DNA of 64,000 nucleotides from positions 4,774,001-4,838,000 of the forward strand of contig NC_052107.1 of the NCBI RefSeq assembly GCF_012273895.1, given 5' to 3'. A model generated the notes under the pieces. That model was given only the letters and a program-made list of their open reading frames with translations. It made no database searches and had not been told where the DNA came from. A program made the translations under genes and the position numbers. This document shows, one piece after another, positions 25,047-38,096 of the stretch. How positions within the stretch are numbered: position 1 is the stretch's first letter; each line of letters begins with the position of its first letter. Source of the stretch: Zerene cesonia (taxonomy: Eukaryota > Arthropoda > Insecta > Lepidoptera > Pieridae).

Positions 25047-25855
25047 TGAGACGACCGATTATTAATGTAATGTAAATATCTATAGATAAGTCTTCTAAAA
25101 CAGACAAAGATACAAAAGAAAGACACACATACACTTGCTTAACTTTATATCAATCATTATTCGTATACACGATAGAATAAACTATTTCTATAGAATTAAT
25201 TAATTTAAGAAAATTTTTATATATTATATATATTTCGTTTTAAACGAAATGACGGCGGCAAAATATTTGCGATATTATGTTTTTACATTAGAATAACACC
25301 CTCTATACATTTTAACATGTGGACGTTAGTCACGTGTACGTAATATTACAGTGTCGCCTGTTTAAATGCATGACAGCATTCATAGAGCATTATATAACTG
25401 ATAAGAATGAAGTTAAGACCAGTATAATTTGAGCTTTGCTCTGCATTGCAGCGCACAATATGCAATATATAATAATAAATCGAAACACTTTTGGGAATAC
25501 AAAGATGTGTGTGCTAGGCTTTTTATTGATTTGACGTGTTAGTGTCATGTAGGTGTCAATATGAAGTTCTCGATGGAAAAAATAGAACAAATGGTGAATT
25601 ATAAGCGACTACCAATATTAGGGTATTAGTTAATTATTTTATTATATAGGATGTATTAATTAGGATATTAATTAATAAAGCTTCATTTCATTTGTGCAAT
25701 CAGGAAACCTTACAACTATTTGCATGGTGATATATAATTATATTACCATTACTCTCACCGTATTTTGGTTTATTTCTCCCATTTCTGTGGTTTGTTCACT
25801 AGGGAATCGAGCAATTTAACCAAGAGTCTCTAGCTACTTATTAAATAACGTGAAA

Positions 25856-26009
25856 TCTATATTGATATTATAAAGCTGAAGTGTTTGTTTGAACGCACTA
25901 ATCTCAGGAACTACTGGTCCGATTAGAAAAAATTCTTTCAGTGTTAGATATCCCATTTATTGAGGAAGGCTATATACGTACCACGGGCGAAGCCGGGGCG
26001 GACCGCTAG
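25856..26009 (+). mobile_element. Non-autonomous Helitron, 'gaagccggggcggaccgctag' family
   Basis: Starts TCTATATTGATATTATAAAG and ends 'ggcgaagccggggcggaccgctag', followed by T. Same family as 16822-16997. Confidence 0.8.
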
Positions 26010-26364
26010 TTGACGATAAGTGTAGTTTCGATGTCGCAAAGGAATTTAAGCACCATGCGGCAGATATTTAACACAGCTGCCTTTGCAATGTAATGAAGGT
26101 ATTTTTCGGTAAGTCTATAAGTTATTATTTATTAGCATAATCATACCATTGATCTTTCTGCATTGTTATACGAATAAACCAATATATTATCACCGTATAC
26201 CCATTCTAGCAGGTATAAACAAGAAGGCAACCATTGAGCAGTAAAATTTATTAGCGTAATGCTTATATTAATAGCATCCCAGTCACTTGGGGTCAATATA
26301 AATGCCTGTCTATGATTAATTAAAACAATATGTCCGTCATGGTTGCTATATTTATATACATATA

Positions 26365-26673
26365 GCAATAATATAAAGATGGAGAATGTGTGTGTTTCTT
26401 TCATAAAACGCGCTAATCTCAAGAACTATTGGACCCAATGCAAAAGTTCTTTCATCGTTGGGTAGCACGTGATCCCTGAGTACTATCAAATGTATGCTTA
26501 AATCTTTAAAACTATTACTTTTTTTTATTAAATAGAGTGATTCCAGAGGAAGGTATAAACCTTAAAGGTTTAATAAAATCTATTATACTACTCCAAATTT
26601 AACGCGTGCGTAGTCGCGGGCAAAGCTAGTATACTATATACGTAGAACAAGCGAAGCCGGAACGGACGCTAGT
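26365..26673 (+). mobile_element. Helitron with a second element nested inside
   Basis: The outer element starts 'caataatataaagatggag' and ends 'caagcgaagccggaacggacgctag'. Inside, about 26486-26632, lies an element of the family at 43452-43648 that ends in 'cgcgggcaaagctag'. The outer sequence resumes right after it, so the order of insertion is clear. Confidence 0.65.
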
Positions 26674-26769
26674 ACTAATTAATCAATAATCAATATTGAT
26701 TTAAAATTAATGTTGTTTATTGAACGAACACGTAGTTGCCAAACAACTTTACCCTTATGGTAATATATG

Positions 26770-27067
26770 CAGTGGTGGCTCAGTGGTGAGAACCTCGGAC
26801 TTCAAAAATCGATAAGTCGGGGTTCGAGACCGGGTGAGCGTGCAGGAAATAAATTGATTTTTCAATTTATCTGCACATGTAGATAACATCACCACTGCTC
26901 ACGGTGAAGGGAAACATCGTGAGGAAACCGGCATGTCCGAGAATCAAAAGTTCGACGACATGTGACATCTGCCAACCCGCACTTGGCCAGCGTGGTGGAT
27001 TATGGCCTGATCCCTCATAGGAGGCCTGTGTCCCAGCAGTGGGAACATATATGGGCTGATGATGATG
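26770..27067 (+). mobile_element. Full-length tRNA-derived SINE with (GAT)n tail
   Basis: A-box-like 'tggctcagtggtgag', B-box 'gggttcgagacc', 'gcaggaaataaattgatttt', 'gtgaggaaaccggcatgtc', 'gacatctgccaacccgcac', then 'cccagcagtgggaacatata' and gatgatgatga. This is the best copy in the window. Confidence 0.85.
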
Positions 27068-29470
27068 AATATATGAAAGTAAATGTATATTGTTATAACC
27101 ATTTAAGTAGTTATATTAATATTTATACAATTTTTTACAATCAAACACACAGAATGCATATGTGGTTACTATTAAAAACTACCATTAAAAGGCTAATACG
27201 TTTTCTACTTACTTTTTATGCATATAACATACAAACTGGTGTGCTTAGTTATTGAAACATCCATAATTATCATGTGAAAGTAACGCCTGGTAATAAACCA
27301 CCGCTAATTTCTCCATAATCTCTCTTTTCTATGCTCAGGAGTGAGGGAGATAGAATATATTCAATCATTGGAAATAACGTGGCGTGGGCTTTGTCCCATA
27401 ACTAGAGTTCAATGATCCCACGTTGATTGATACGAAGGTTGAGCAATTAATTACAAAAAGTAATTGTTAAATGGCAAAAATACTTATTTCATTTAATGAT
27501 CTAATTATGTTATAGAGAAAATGATGTAGAAAATAAAGGTTACACTTCCGTTTAGTTACAAAAATTTAATACAAACGCATATTATTAGATATTTTATTTT
27601 CATGTAAAATATTTTTGGTAAGCACATCACTTGACATATTTAAATTTAGAACGGTTGTTTCAATATAATGTACATTTCTGAAGGTATCTATCTATAAAGA
27701 ATATGTTATATGATATATTAAAATATATTTGTATAAAATAAAATATATTAATTAGCAAGGACAAATATTAAATTGACAAAGATGCTCTGCCATCTGAACT
27801 ATATGTATGGAAATCTGTGAGGACAATGTTTTTGCTGAAGAAGTGTACACAATATAAAACAATCATATCATGCCATTGTAATTGTTTAAAGGCAGTATTA
27901 CACTAACGTCATAATAACTGTTAAAGGTCTATAAGACGGATCATAGGGTCAATCAGCGTGATTCATTTGTTGTGTAACATAGAAGGCTACGGGATGTAAG
28001 TGGGTTTTACACTTCCGTCAGCGTTATAAATAATATATTAGAAGACTAGCTTTCCGCCCTCGGCTTCGCTCGCGTAATCGAAGGAAAATGTACTACAGGT
28101 TTACAGGACGGTTGTCATAACATGTGTTGTATAAAAATACTCATTAGCTTGTTATTTTGCGTATCTGCAATACATATTCATTTAATTTTGCTATAGTTAT
28201 TTACCGAAAAAGGCAATATTATAGATTATCATTATTATAAATTCTATAAAATTTTATATAATAAACACACTCTCGTTTTTCACTCAATTTCCCGCTAAAA
28301 TGTTTTTTATAATGCTTGTTTTCTTTTGTCTTGGTTGCCAGAGATCAGTGCTAAGTGATGGGGCTGGGCAATAAATTGTTATCTTTATATAAATAAGCTA
28401 AAAAGCTTTTCTTTATATATATATATACACTTATTGTCTGACTTAAGTTCAATTAAATATTAAATAATTAAAACTATAAAAATTTATCGGCGCTGGACAT
28501 GTGATGCACAACGGGAAATCATCTTATCTAGTCTCATAAAATCTATTACTCTACAAAATATCAATTCCTCTAAGTACATTGGTACACACAACAATTATAA
28601 TATTAAAAATCATCATCATTGAAAACTCATATCCATAGAAGGTAACTGTGTTAATTTTATATTATTTGCCCCGGCATTACCCGAGATATACGTATGTATT
28701 ATCTCTCCATAGAGAACCTTCCATGTGCCCTAATTAAAACGTAAAAAATATTATGTGAATTACTCGAGCCGTTCTTGAGTTTCACGCTTAGCAACAAATT
28801 TGGCAAATCATTTTTATTGATTATATAAAAAGTATGTTACCGCGATATATTGCATTCAAAACGTTCAGTATCGTTGGGATCAAAAGTAATTCGTTTAGAA
28901 ACAACTATAACATGAAACCGTGCGTTGCGATATCGTAATTATCGAAAGCCGAGCAACAGATTTGAACTTTATCATAAAACAATTGAGTTTCCGAAAACCC
29001 GAATTGCCAGGGTTGTAAAACCCATACAATTTGTTTGTAATTGAAATATCTAATTGCACTTTGAAGTGGAACAAAATTGAGTGATATTTTGATTGTGGCA
29101 AGTTTCTGATGCTTAAAAAAAGTAAACATAGATTTAAACTCAATAGATACTTACGAACTAGTATTAACTGTGATGGGGAGTCAGTTGCTTGTTAAATATT
29201 TAGACCTAATTTCGTATGTTGAAAGTTGGGTGGGCAGACTTACAGACTTACTTTAAGAAAACTTCTTACAAACATAAAATGATAAGAAAATATTGTGAAA
29301 AGTATGTCGTTAGTATACGTAACGTACGCGCTTTTGTGTTTAAATAATATTGTTGTTTACTCATAACTAAGCATGACCTAATTCCCAACTAGAACGTATA
29401 TCTAAAATAATTATTAACAGGAAATTTCAGAAAACTATATGACGCCAGTGTGACACTACTTTACCTCTTA
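27068..29470. other. No gene recognised
   Basis: AT-rich. Near 28046-28085 is a reverse Helitron tail (actagctttccgccctcggc). The overlapping minus-strand frames at 28895-29143 look like chance, with no splice context. Confidence 0.4.
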
Positions 29471-29562
29471 AAATATAGGTATACAGTACGTGGGCAATTG
29501 TGATCGCATGCCATCAGGCGACCCACCAGCTCCATTGCCGACTATGACATAAAAAAAAAAAA
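29471..29562 (+). mobile_element. Poly-A SINE 3' tail fragment
   Basis: Contains 'gcatgccatcaggcgaccca', 'ccagctccattgccgactatgac' and an A run, matching the end of the full copy at 31299-31669. Confidence 0.65.
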
Positions 29563-30779
29563 TGTGTATGTTTTTAATGCGAAAGATTATTTGCTTATCT
29601 GTCCTTTTTTAGGTCGCAATTTGTATTCTGTGTTAAAGGAGAGAAGAAATTAATGCCAGAGAAATATAAGCTACTTCAAACATCTCATCCCAAAGGAAAT
29701 TTGCTTTAGATGGGCGAAGCACGGGCGCAAAGCTTACTATGTAGTACAAAACATACTATGTAGTACAAGGTCTACAATTAGCGTAACCATTATTCGAGTA
29801 TTCGAGAGGTGTAAGTTTGGTTGTTTGTCTAACGTCTAATTCACGTAGTTAGTTTGAAATCAGATTATTAGTCGCACATTGTATCGAGTTCTCAAACTTT
29901 ACGGACTAAGTATTGCTAACTGTTCAACACGTGCAATGTGCATTTGAGATTCCACTCTTATCCATTGGAAATAATAATGAAATAGCTGGATTGTACCTAA
30001 CTGGTATTCAAAATACATATATATTGTCATTTCTCATCGGAAATGCGGAAGGTATTCTCAAGCCAATTTCAAACAAAATTCTTTCTAACTTTTCGTTTTT
30101 TTTCATATTATTGAGTAGTACTTAGTGTACAGTAAAAAACATATTAATTAATTCAGTAAATTAAATAAATGTAACATGACTTACATTCCATTTAGTTAAA
30201 ATATTAGAACGGACGTCCCTTAATGTAGGTGCCTAACTGTTCGTAATTGGGTTTCGACCGTTCTTATGATATAAGTTTTACAAACAACGACCTGTCAAGG
30301 CGAATTTCTCTTTATATTGAGGTATACTTTTACACTTCCTTCTCCGTCCTTTCATTCTAGAATGATCGTGAATGATATTATTTTTACCAGTTCAAATGAA
30401 GAAATCTTAAAATCATTTACAATATTAGTTATTCAGCAGGAGTTTTATGAAATTTAACGAAATACTAGATAATCGTCATAACTCTATGAGATCTGTTTTC
30501 TCGGCAGACGTAACGTGGTACCTAGGTACTATGCGATCCAACTAAGAATACGATACATCATAAGAAAGCCTATTTCCTTTACTCCATTTTACAGTCCATT
30601 CTTTTATTCCTTATCCCTTTGAAGCGGGTAACATATTTACAGATGTATTGTCGAAATTTCATGAGGTTATCTATAAAAAAGGGCAAGTGAGAAAGTTTCG
30701 TTAAATTTATTTTACCTTTTGATAATTCCATTAACCTTTTTTTTTCAAATACATCTATGACAATTTACGTCGCAGAGCG

Positions 30780-30920
30780 AATTTATGGTGTGATTTTATG
30801 GCTGGAGACAGGGAAGGTACAGAATGATAACTATCGGCTACTTTTCACCGCGATAAAACCTTTCATGACTCATGGGCATTTCGTTTAATCTCGCGGGTGA
30901 AGTCGCGAGTAACAGCTAGT
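30780..30920 (+). mobile_element. Decayed Helitron 3' end
   Basis: Ends 'ctcgcgggtgaagtcgcgagtaacagctag' with a CTCGCG/CGCGAG hairpin directly before the terminal CTAG. The 5' end is not clear. Confidence 0.5.
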
Positions 30921-31298
30921 ACCCGTAGTTCATAAAAAAACCAATTGCTTCAAAACCCTGTATTTCCTTAAACATATCTTGTTCTAGGTCGCCTGACAGG
31001 TGATTGGTGTCGAGTTTCGGGTCAAATATGTGACAAGAACATTCGAGAATTTAATTCTTTTTCGAAAGCCAGTTCTGTAAAGGAAACTTGGTATAAGTAC
31101 GTTTTTCCCTCTCTATAATTAGCAGTTAAGACCAATTACGTTTGCAAATGTACAATCATGTAGGAAATAATTGCACTTTTTGTTTTTGTTTGTTTGAGGT
31201 AATCACGTTTATTACCATTGAATTTGCTACTCAGCAATAGCATATCTTTTGAAATTTATATTTTGGTAGATAAACTATAATGTGTGTTTTATGTGGTA

Positions 31299-31622
31299 GT
31301 CGAGCACGCTTCGGCACGAATTGGGCCAGCTCGCACCGGGGAAGAACCACACTCCCACAGAAGACCGGCGTGAAATAGCATTTTGCTGTGTTTCGTTCGG
31401 TGAGTGGGGGAGCCGGAGGCCCATATCCTTTTCCTTACCCTTCCCAGTCTTTTCCTTTATTCCTATGGCCAATCATTTCTTAATCCCTTCCCAAAAAGTC
31501 GGCAATCCATTTGTAGAGGCGTAAGGTCTGCAATGGACCTTATGCCTCTCCAAATGTTCATGGGCGGTGGTAGCGCTTACCATCAGGCGTCCCACCAGCT
31601 GCCACCATTGCCGAATGTGACA

Positions 31623-31669
<47 letters not shown>
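31299..31669 (+). mobile_element. Full-length poly-A SINE (Metulj-like) with a 46-A tail
   Basis: Starts 'gtcgagcacgcttcggcacg', then 'aattgggccagctcgcacc', a pyrimidine-rich middle and 'gcgcttaccatcaggcg', and ends in about 46 A. The long pure tail suggests a recent insertion. The name Metulj is my recollection of this butterfly SINE family. Its short open frames are not genes. Confidence 0.75.
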
Positions 31670-31671
<2 letters not shown>

Positions 31672-32001
31672 TATGTAACTAGCATAAGTCCGCGGCTTCG
31701 TCCTCGTGGTAAAAGTGTATCTGAAACGGGCCCGTGGGATACCGGACTGATTTTATTTTTTAAGTTATTTTATACAATTTCCGGATAAATCTTATATCGT
31801 TTCTAGGGTCTAAAACTTTCATTGCATCAAATATCATCAGTTGATTGGTTTAGGCATGAAAAAGAGACAGACAGGCAGAGTTACTTTCGCAATTATAACA
31901 GGTCTACTACCCATACGGATTGCAATAATTCAACAATTAATCTATTACACACAGCTTCTCTTATTCGTAGAAATAAAAAGGCGTAGACAGTCTTAGACAA
32001 T

Positions 32002-32302
32002 TCATCATCATCAGCCCATATATGTTTCCACTGCTGGGACACGGGCCTCCTATGAGGTTTCAGGCCATATTCCACCACACTGTCCAAGTGCGGGTTGGCA
32101 GATGTCACATGTAGTCGAACTTTTGATTCTTGGACATGCCGGTTTCCTCACGATGTTTTCCTTTGCCGTTTAAGTAGTGGTGATGTGATCCACATGTGCT
32201 GATAAATTGAAAAATCAATTTATTTCCTGCACGCTCGCTCGGTTTCGAACCCCGACTTATCGATTTTGAAGTCCAAGGTTCTCACCATTGAGCCACCACT
32301 GC
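32002..32302 (-). mobile_element. Full-length tRNA-derived SINE, reverse
   Basis: Complement of the element at 26770-27067, from the (GAT)n tail at 32002 to the tRNA-like head at 32302 (tggctcaatggtgag). Confidence 0.85.
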
Positions 32303-33496
32303 TTTTAGCCACCACCGCTTTTCTTAGACAATTACTGTAACCCAATAGAAACATACGTGAACTCGTTAAATTCGACACTAAATTACAAAGCCTTACTGTT
32401 ACCAATTATGGGACACCGGATGATGATGATTAGCAATTCCTACACTGTAATACGAGCTTTTATGGGAGAATAAAGGCCTATATCACAACAGTGTTGCAGG
32501 TAATTTAGCTTTTAACGAGCGTTACTTTGAGACGACAATATCGTAGCTGGTAAAACCACAAATATGTTGTAGACGATCGATAAGACTTATTATTATTTTT
32601 CAAATAGGTAACGTTTGCAAGATTGTAAGAGATTGGTTAAGAAGGGGTTGGGTGAGATTTCTACCCTATGTTGATTGTTGTAGACTATGATTTAACATTA
32701 TTGTATCTCACAAGGAATTTCAACAAGACTAATAAAAAATAATTCATCTATGTTATAATCTAATTATTCCTATATACCTATGTTATTATTTAATAAAAAT
32801 GTATTTCTAATCGTAAAACACGGGAACAGATCCTACAATCGGGCTAGTTTTTTAACTTTTTTGTTAAGGCACAATGAAGGGTCTTATGGAGGGAAAAACA
32901 TACCACGGGTGAAGCCGGGATGGATTGCTAGTTTTTCATTAAATTTTTTACATCTACAGATTTGGATAACAAGTTGGATGTTGAGGTTGATCGTAGATAA
33001 GTGTTGAATTAGAATTTTGACATGATTAATCGAAATAAAACCATGTGAAATTGCATTCGAAGGAACGCACCCGCGCGCTTTCGAACCACGATAGGAATAA
33101 ATTTTGAACGTAACTGAGCATGTCGGTGGTGTGGACTTTTACCCTTCCAAAAAAAGACATCGCGGCTAGATGTTTTCATTTCATTAGTTAAACCCATCAT
33201 TTCAACATAATGTAAAAGAACGTGAAAATGCCTTTCAAAACAATATAACACTAATTGTGTTATGTTCTACGGGGTATGGGGTATTTTTTTAAGAGATGTA
33301 TTTATGTACATTTGTATGTTTTATGAATTAAGCATGTGAAAGAAATAATACTGGTTTGAGGTTTATGGTTATTTGCAAACTACGCACGGTCGAAGATAAG
33401 AAAACAAACTAACTTTAGTCTGTAAAATTATGACCGGTTTCGAAATATAATCATCAGAAATTCATCGTCGTGACGTGTGTGACGTGACGTCATGAC
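32303..33496. other. No gene recognised
   Basis: AT-rich. Around 32900-32932 there is a decayed Helitron-like end ('cgggtgaagccgggatgg.ttgctag'). Confidence 0.4.
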
Positions 33497-33765
33497 GTCA
33501 TCATCAGCCCAATTTTTATTTCGACTGCAGGTACTTAGAGGTTTACTTTGTGGTTTCAGGCTATAATCCATAAATAAGTAGAACTTTTGAACTGTTCTCC
33601 TCCATAAACTCCATTAAGTTTAATAGCGTTAGAATTCAAAATGATTTATAAATGAATAATATTGAAAGAATTGTTAATATGAGGCGAGATTCGAACCCAC
33701 GCCTTTTGACGCGCCGTGGCAATGTCTAACCTGTCACGGCTGTCATCGGCCCACAGTTTGTATTT
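33497..33765 (-). mobile_element. Diverged tRNA-derived SINE, reverse
   Basis: The complement has a B-box-like 'gggttcgaatctcgcc' near 33687-33705 and ends in 'gggctgatgatgac' near 33497-33512. The body is diverged from the other SINEs here. Confidence 0.5.
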
Positions 33766-33779
33766 TATTTTCAGTACCT

Positions 33780-34140
33780 TGATGACCGAGCTTCGCTCGG
33801 TATTATTTTTTTTTTTGTTTTTTTTATAAATTGTGTTTTTTGGAAATTATATTTAAGTACGAATTACATTCTAATAAAATGATGAAATATGAATAATATT
33901 TTTCGATCTTACCGACAGAATAAACAATTAGTCTAACCTCAAAGCAAACACTCATTGACTTCGTTACTTAACAACGCCATCTGCTGGAACTTTAAAATAA
34001 TATTATTATTCGTCAATAGATGTCAGGAAGAGTCATAATAAACTGGGACTACTCAAACGCCTCCTATTTGTTAAAAAAGTAAGTTTAAACACGAATAAAA
34101 CACGAATATGACATTTTCTAAAAAACATTCCTAGCTACAT
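33780..34140 (+). mobile_element. Retroposon-like element with ACCGAGC hairpin (long form)
   Basis: Same hairpin (33785-33801), T run and 'aattatatttaagta' as at 11983. It carries about 147 extra bases (roughly 33860-34005), then the shared 'caatagatgtcaggaagagt' and 'acacgaatatgacattttct'. Confidence 0.6.
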
Positions 34141-34200
34141 CGAACAATATTAGCAGTCAGATAAAATTCCCCGTTAAATCCTACTAAACTATCCTACTAA

Positions 34201-34284
34201 TCCTACTAATATTATAAATGCGAAAGTTTGTAAGAATGTGCGTGTGTTTGTTGCTCTTTCACGCAAAAACTACTGAACCGATTG
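34201..34284 (+). mobile_element. Lep1-type Helitron truncated by the assembly gap
   Basis: TCCTACTAATATTATAAATG, then 'tcacgcaaaaactactgaac', running straight into the N run. Confidence 0.85.
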
Positions 34285-35284
34285 NNNNNNNNNNNNNNNN
34301 NNNNNNNNNNNNNNNNNNNNNNNNNNNNNNNNNNNNNNNNNNNNNNNNNNNNNNNNNNNNNNNNNNNNNNNNNNNNNNNNNNNNNNNNNNNNNNNNNNNN
34401 NNNNNNNNNNNNNNNNNNNNNNNNNNNNNNNNNNNNNNNNNNNNNNNNNNNNNNNNNNNNNNNNNNNNNNNNNNNNNNNNNNNNNNNNNNNNNNNNNNNN
34501 NNNNNNNNNNNNNNNNNNNNNNNNNNNNNNNNNNNNNNNNNNNNNNNNNNNNNNNNNNNNNNNNNNNNNNNNNNNNNNNNNNNNNNNNNNNNNNNNNNNN
34601 NNNNNNNNNNNNNNNNNNNNNNNNNNNNNNNNNNNNNNNNNNNNNNNNNNNNNNNNNNNNNNNNNNNNNNNNNNNNNNNNNNNNNNNNNNNNNNNNNNNN
34701 NNNNNNNNNNNNNNNNNNNNNNNNNNNNNNNNNNNNNNNNNNNNNNNNNNNNNNNNNNNNNNNNNNNNNNNNNNNNNNNNNNNNNNNNNNNNNNNNNNNN
34801 NNNNNNNNNNNNNNNNNNNNNNNNNNNNNNNNNNNNNNNNNNNNNNNNNNNNNNNNNNNNNNNNNNNNNNNNNNNNNNNNNNNNNNNNNNNNNNNNNNNN
34901 NNNNNNNNNNNNNNNNNNNNNNNNNNNNNNNNNNNNNNNNNNNNNNNNNNNNNNNNNNNNNNNNNNNNNNNNNNNNNNNNNNNNNNNNNNNNNNNNNNNN
35001 NNNNNNNNNNNNNNNNNNNNNNNNNNNNNNNNNNNNNNNNNNNNNNNNNNNNNNNNNNNNNNNNNNNNNNNNNNNNNNNNNNNNNNNNNNNNNNNNNNNN
35101 NNNNNNNNNNNNNNNNNNNNNNNNNNNNNNNNNNNNNNNNNNNNNNNNNNNNNNNNNNNNNNNNNNNNNNNNNNNNNNNNNNNNNNNNNNNNNNNNNNNN
35201 NNNNNNNNNNNNNNNNNNNNNNNNNNNNNNNNNNNNNNNNNNNNNNNNNNNNNNNNNNNNNNNNNNNNNNNNNNNNNNNNNNNN
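34285..35284. other. Scaffold gap, 1000 N
   Basis: Exactly 1000 N. The left flank is a Lep1-type Helitron cut after about 84 bases. The right flank has a (GAT)n run about 55 bases in, like a SINE tail. Repeats probably broke the assembly here. Confidence 0.99.
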
Positions 35285-35573
35285 ATATAGAATTTGTTTA
35301 TATATTCAAATACCCTAATAATTGCAGTGAAAAATAATATGAGCTGATGATGATGATGATATCGGTAGTTATATAGGTTATTAGAATATTACTAAAAGAT
35401 ATCAATTTCTTATTGAATCTTTCAATTCATTTGGACATTGATTACTCCAATTATTTGAGTATGTTCTTATTAAGTTGTTAGGTTTATAAATATATACTTA
35501 ATGTTAGTTAAATCTTTATATAGACAATCAGTTATTTTAAATATGTTGGCAAGAATTTTCTTTAAAAATTAAT

Positions 35574-35777
35574 TCCTATTAATATTATAAATGCGAAAGT
35601 TTGTAAGTATGGATGTATGGATGTTTGTTACTCTTTCACGTAAAAACTACTGAACCAATTGCAATGAAATTTGGTACGTAGACAGCTGAATAACTGGAAT
35701 AACATACAGGCAACTTTTTATTCCGATATTCCTACGGGATACGGACTTACGCGGGTGAAACCGCGGGGCACAGCTAG
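35574..35777 (+). mobile_element. Lep1-type non-autonomous Helitron
   Basis: Complete, TC to CAGCTAG. Nearly identical to 23668-23871. Confidence 0.9.
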
Positions 35778-37080
35778 TTAAAAATATGACTGACTTCACA
35801 TCAAATCAAATGAATAATCGTCCTAAGATTTTTTAAACCAATGCTTCTTAACGTAGAAAGACTAATAATCGATGGTTCTTTTGATGATTCGAATTCGTGG
35901 TAATCTTTGTTTGTTTTATTCATATATCCAAACTACCAATGAAGACTAAGGACATAGGAATGTCGTATGTAGGCGCATGTATAAGAGGAATTATATAGCG
36001 TAGGCAGTATATTAAATCACTGGCTTTGGCATTAAGTTTTGTTTTAATACATTACAATTATAACATCTTGACTTATTTCCATCGTAACCTTTTTATAATC
36101 TTTTCTGAGTACTTTTAAAAAAGGATGTTTCGTAATATATTCATTTGTAGTTTTATATCATTATAAATAATTTACATAACTTAAATTGACGTTAAAGTTT
36201 CGATAAATGCCGATTTTTTTAGAATTTACAAAAGAGGAATCAGGTATGTTTTCAGAATCCTGGTAGGTATTATAAAGGCATAGGGTGCTTGGGGTGGAAT
36301 AGGGTGCATCTGCCTGTCCGGAGAGTATATAGATAAAATTATACTTAGATATATTATGTGACGGTAAAACCATTTTCTACGAGCATTCCGCCCCCCGCGT
36401 TTCGCCCCTGGTATATTATATTTAACATACTAGCTGCACGCCCTGGCTTCGCCCGGTTATTAATTTATCCTATTAAAATAATGTTACTGTACTTTCTTTA
36501 AAGTTTAAGTTTCTTAAAGTCTAAAAAATACGTTCACATAGAAATCGTTTCAGCATTTCAATAACTGTTCATTGTATCCTATTCTTAGCTGGATCGCATA
36601 AATGAGTAGATATCAGCTTTATTTTTCCTCCATTTTAGAAATTATAAATAGATTAAACTAATTAAACATTTAATTGACGTTCCTTGTGGTCGTGGTAGAC
36701 ATTAGGTTCTTTATAACTTGTGTTATTAATTCAATATCTTAATTACTATAAACTTAAATTTTAATATGAGTTTATTGATTTTATCATTATGAAGAGTGAT
36801 AAAAATTCTCTCAAATACAGAATTTTAAATGTTTTCTTTGTACATACAATATTTGACAACCAGTTATTAGACAACTGATTATTTAAATAGTCGATATTTG
36901 AACAGGTTTTATCAATGCATAAGCTATTCTTTACAAAACACTAACTAAACATAGAAAGTTGGTGCCTGTGGTTACTTGTACTATTTATTATTCTGGTGCG
37001 TAGAGCGTCTGTACCTCTTACAGGTCACGGAGTCTCCTCTATAAAATCAACAGAGATCAAATACAGCTACTAGTGTATTA
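35778..37080. other. No gene; short Helitron tails
   Basis: At 36385-36462 are two fragments in reverse orientation (cgccccccgcgtttcgcccc; actagctgcacgccctggc). Otherwise nothing recognised. Confidence 0.4.
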
Positions 37081-37104
37081 ATAATTCATAATCGCCTAGA
37101 TAAT

Positions 37105-37205
37105 GTGGTGTAATGTAGTGTGTGCATATGAATTGGTTTGAGTGTGACTGCATGTGAATGTGTGTGAGTGCGTGTGTGTGAATGTGTGTGAGTGAAAGAG
37201 TGTGT
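37105..37205 (+). repeat. Degenerate (TG)n / TGTGAGTG microsatellite
   Basis: About 100 bp of imperfect GTGTGAATG/GTGTGAGTG units. Confidence 0.7.
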
Positions 37206-38096
37206 TCATGCTGCCGAACGTGTTCGAAGCCTAATAATATAATTAAGTATAAAAATCCGTCAAGTGAATCTGTTTCGCATTATATTATGCTAATTCCCAA
37301 AACCAGTTTGAAACTATTGTTTTATCTAAGAAGCTTAGAGTTCTATATCGTGCTCTATAGTTTTTATTATCTTTACATTTATTTAGGCTGAACAGATTTT
37401 AAATATTTTTGCTCTACTCGATTTGTCTTCGCTTGGATATCCTGATCCTTTATTATTCTTCGTAACGATAATAAAAAGTTATCTTCTATTAAAAAGTCCA
37501 GCCGGCTGGAGCAAGAGCGAACAGATAGATCATTATAAAAAGTAAAGAAATATATTATTCATACTGTGACTGGGGTCTATATCCGTGAGCGGCAGTTTCT
37601 ATCCCCTCTCAAATCTGCCAAAAACGATGTCAGCAGTTAGTACGTATTGTAATGATGACTTTACTATTATAGTACCGAAACTTTATGTAGAAATGGAACA
37701 AAAATTAAATCAAATAAAGTTACAATAACAATCGTTGATATTAACTTTAATAACAATAAACTTATTGAACTAATCTTCGTTTGATGTTTTTTCCTTATGT
37801 CAATATTACATCACCAATTCTGTTTCATTTAATTTCGGCATTCTCTTCTTTTGTATCATTTGTTAGATCTTTGTATAGTAAGATGTTAAATTTATCCTTG
37901 CAATAAATGTGCTAAAGCTATATTGAGTTTGAATTTTGTGTAAAATCAGTGACATAAATGCGATGAAATCGGACGATAATGATAGTCACCGGACTTTTCG
38001 TCGCAATGGAAACGTTAAATTTCCTTAAAATGTGAAGCCGCCTCATTGAATTGAGAAAAAATAAATTAGTCATCATTAACTGTAATGTGTAATTAC

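Noticed and set aside
26962..27255. 97-codon frame starting MTSANPHLASVVDYG, and its relative at 31893-32108
   Set aside because: Both are translations of the 3' body of the tRNA-derived SINE.
31321..31685. Several overlapping frames ending in poly-Lys or poly-Phe
   Set aside because: They fall inside the poly-A SINE; the homopolymer is its A tail.
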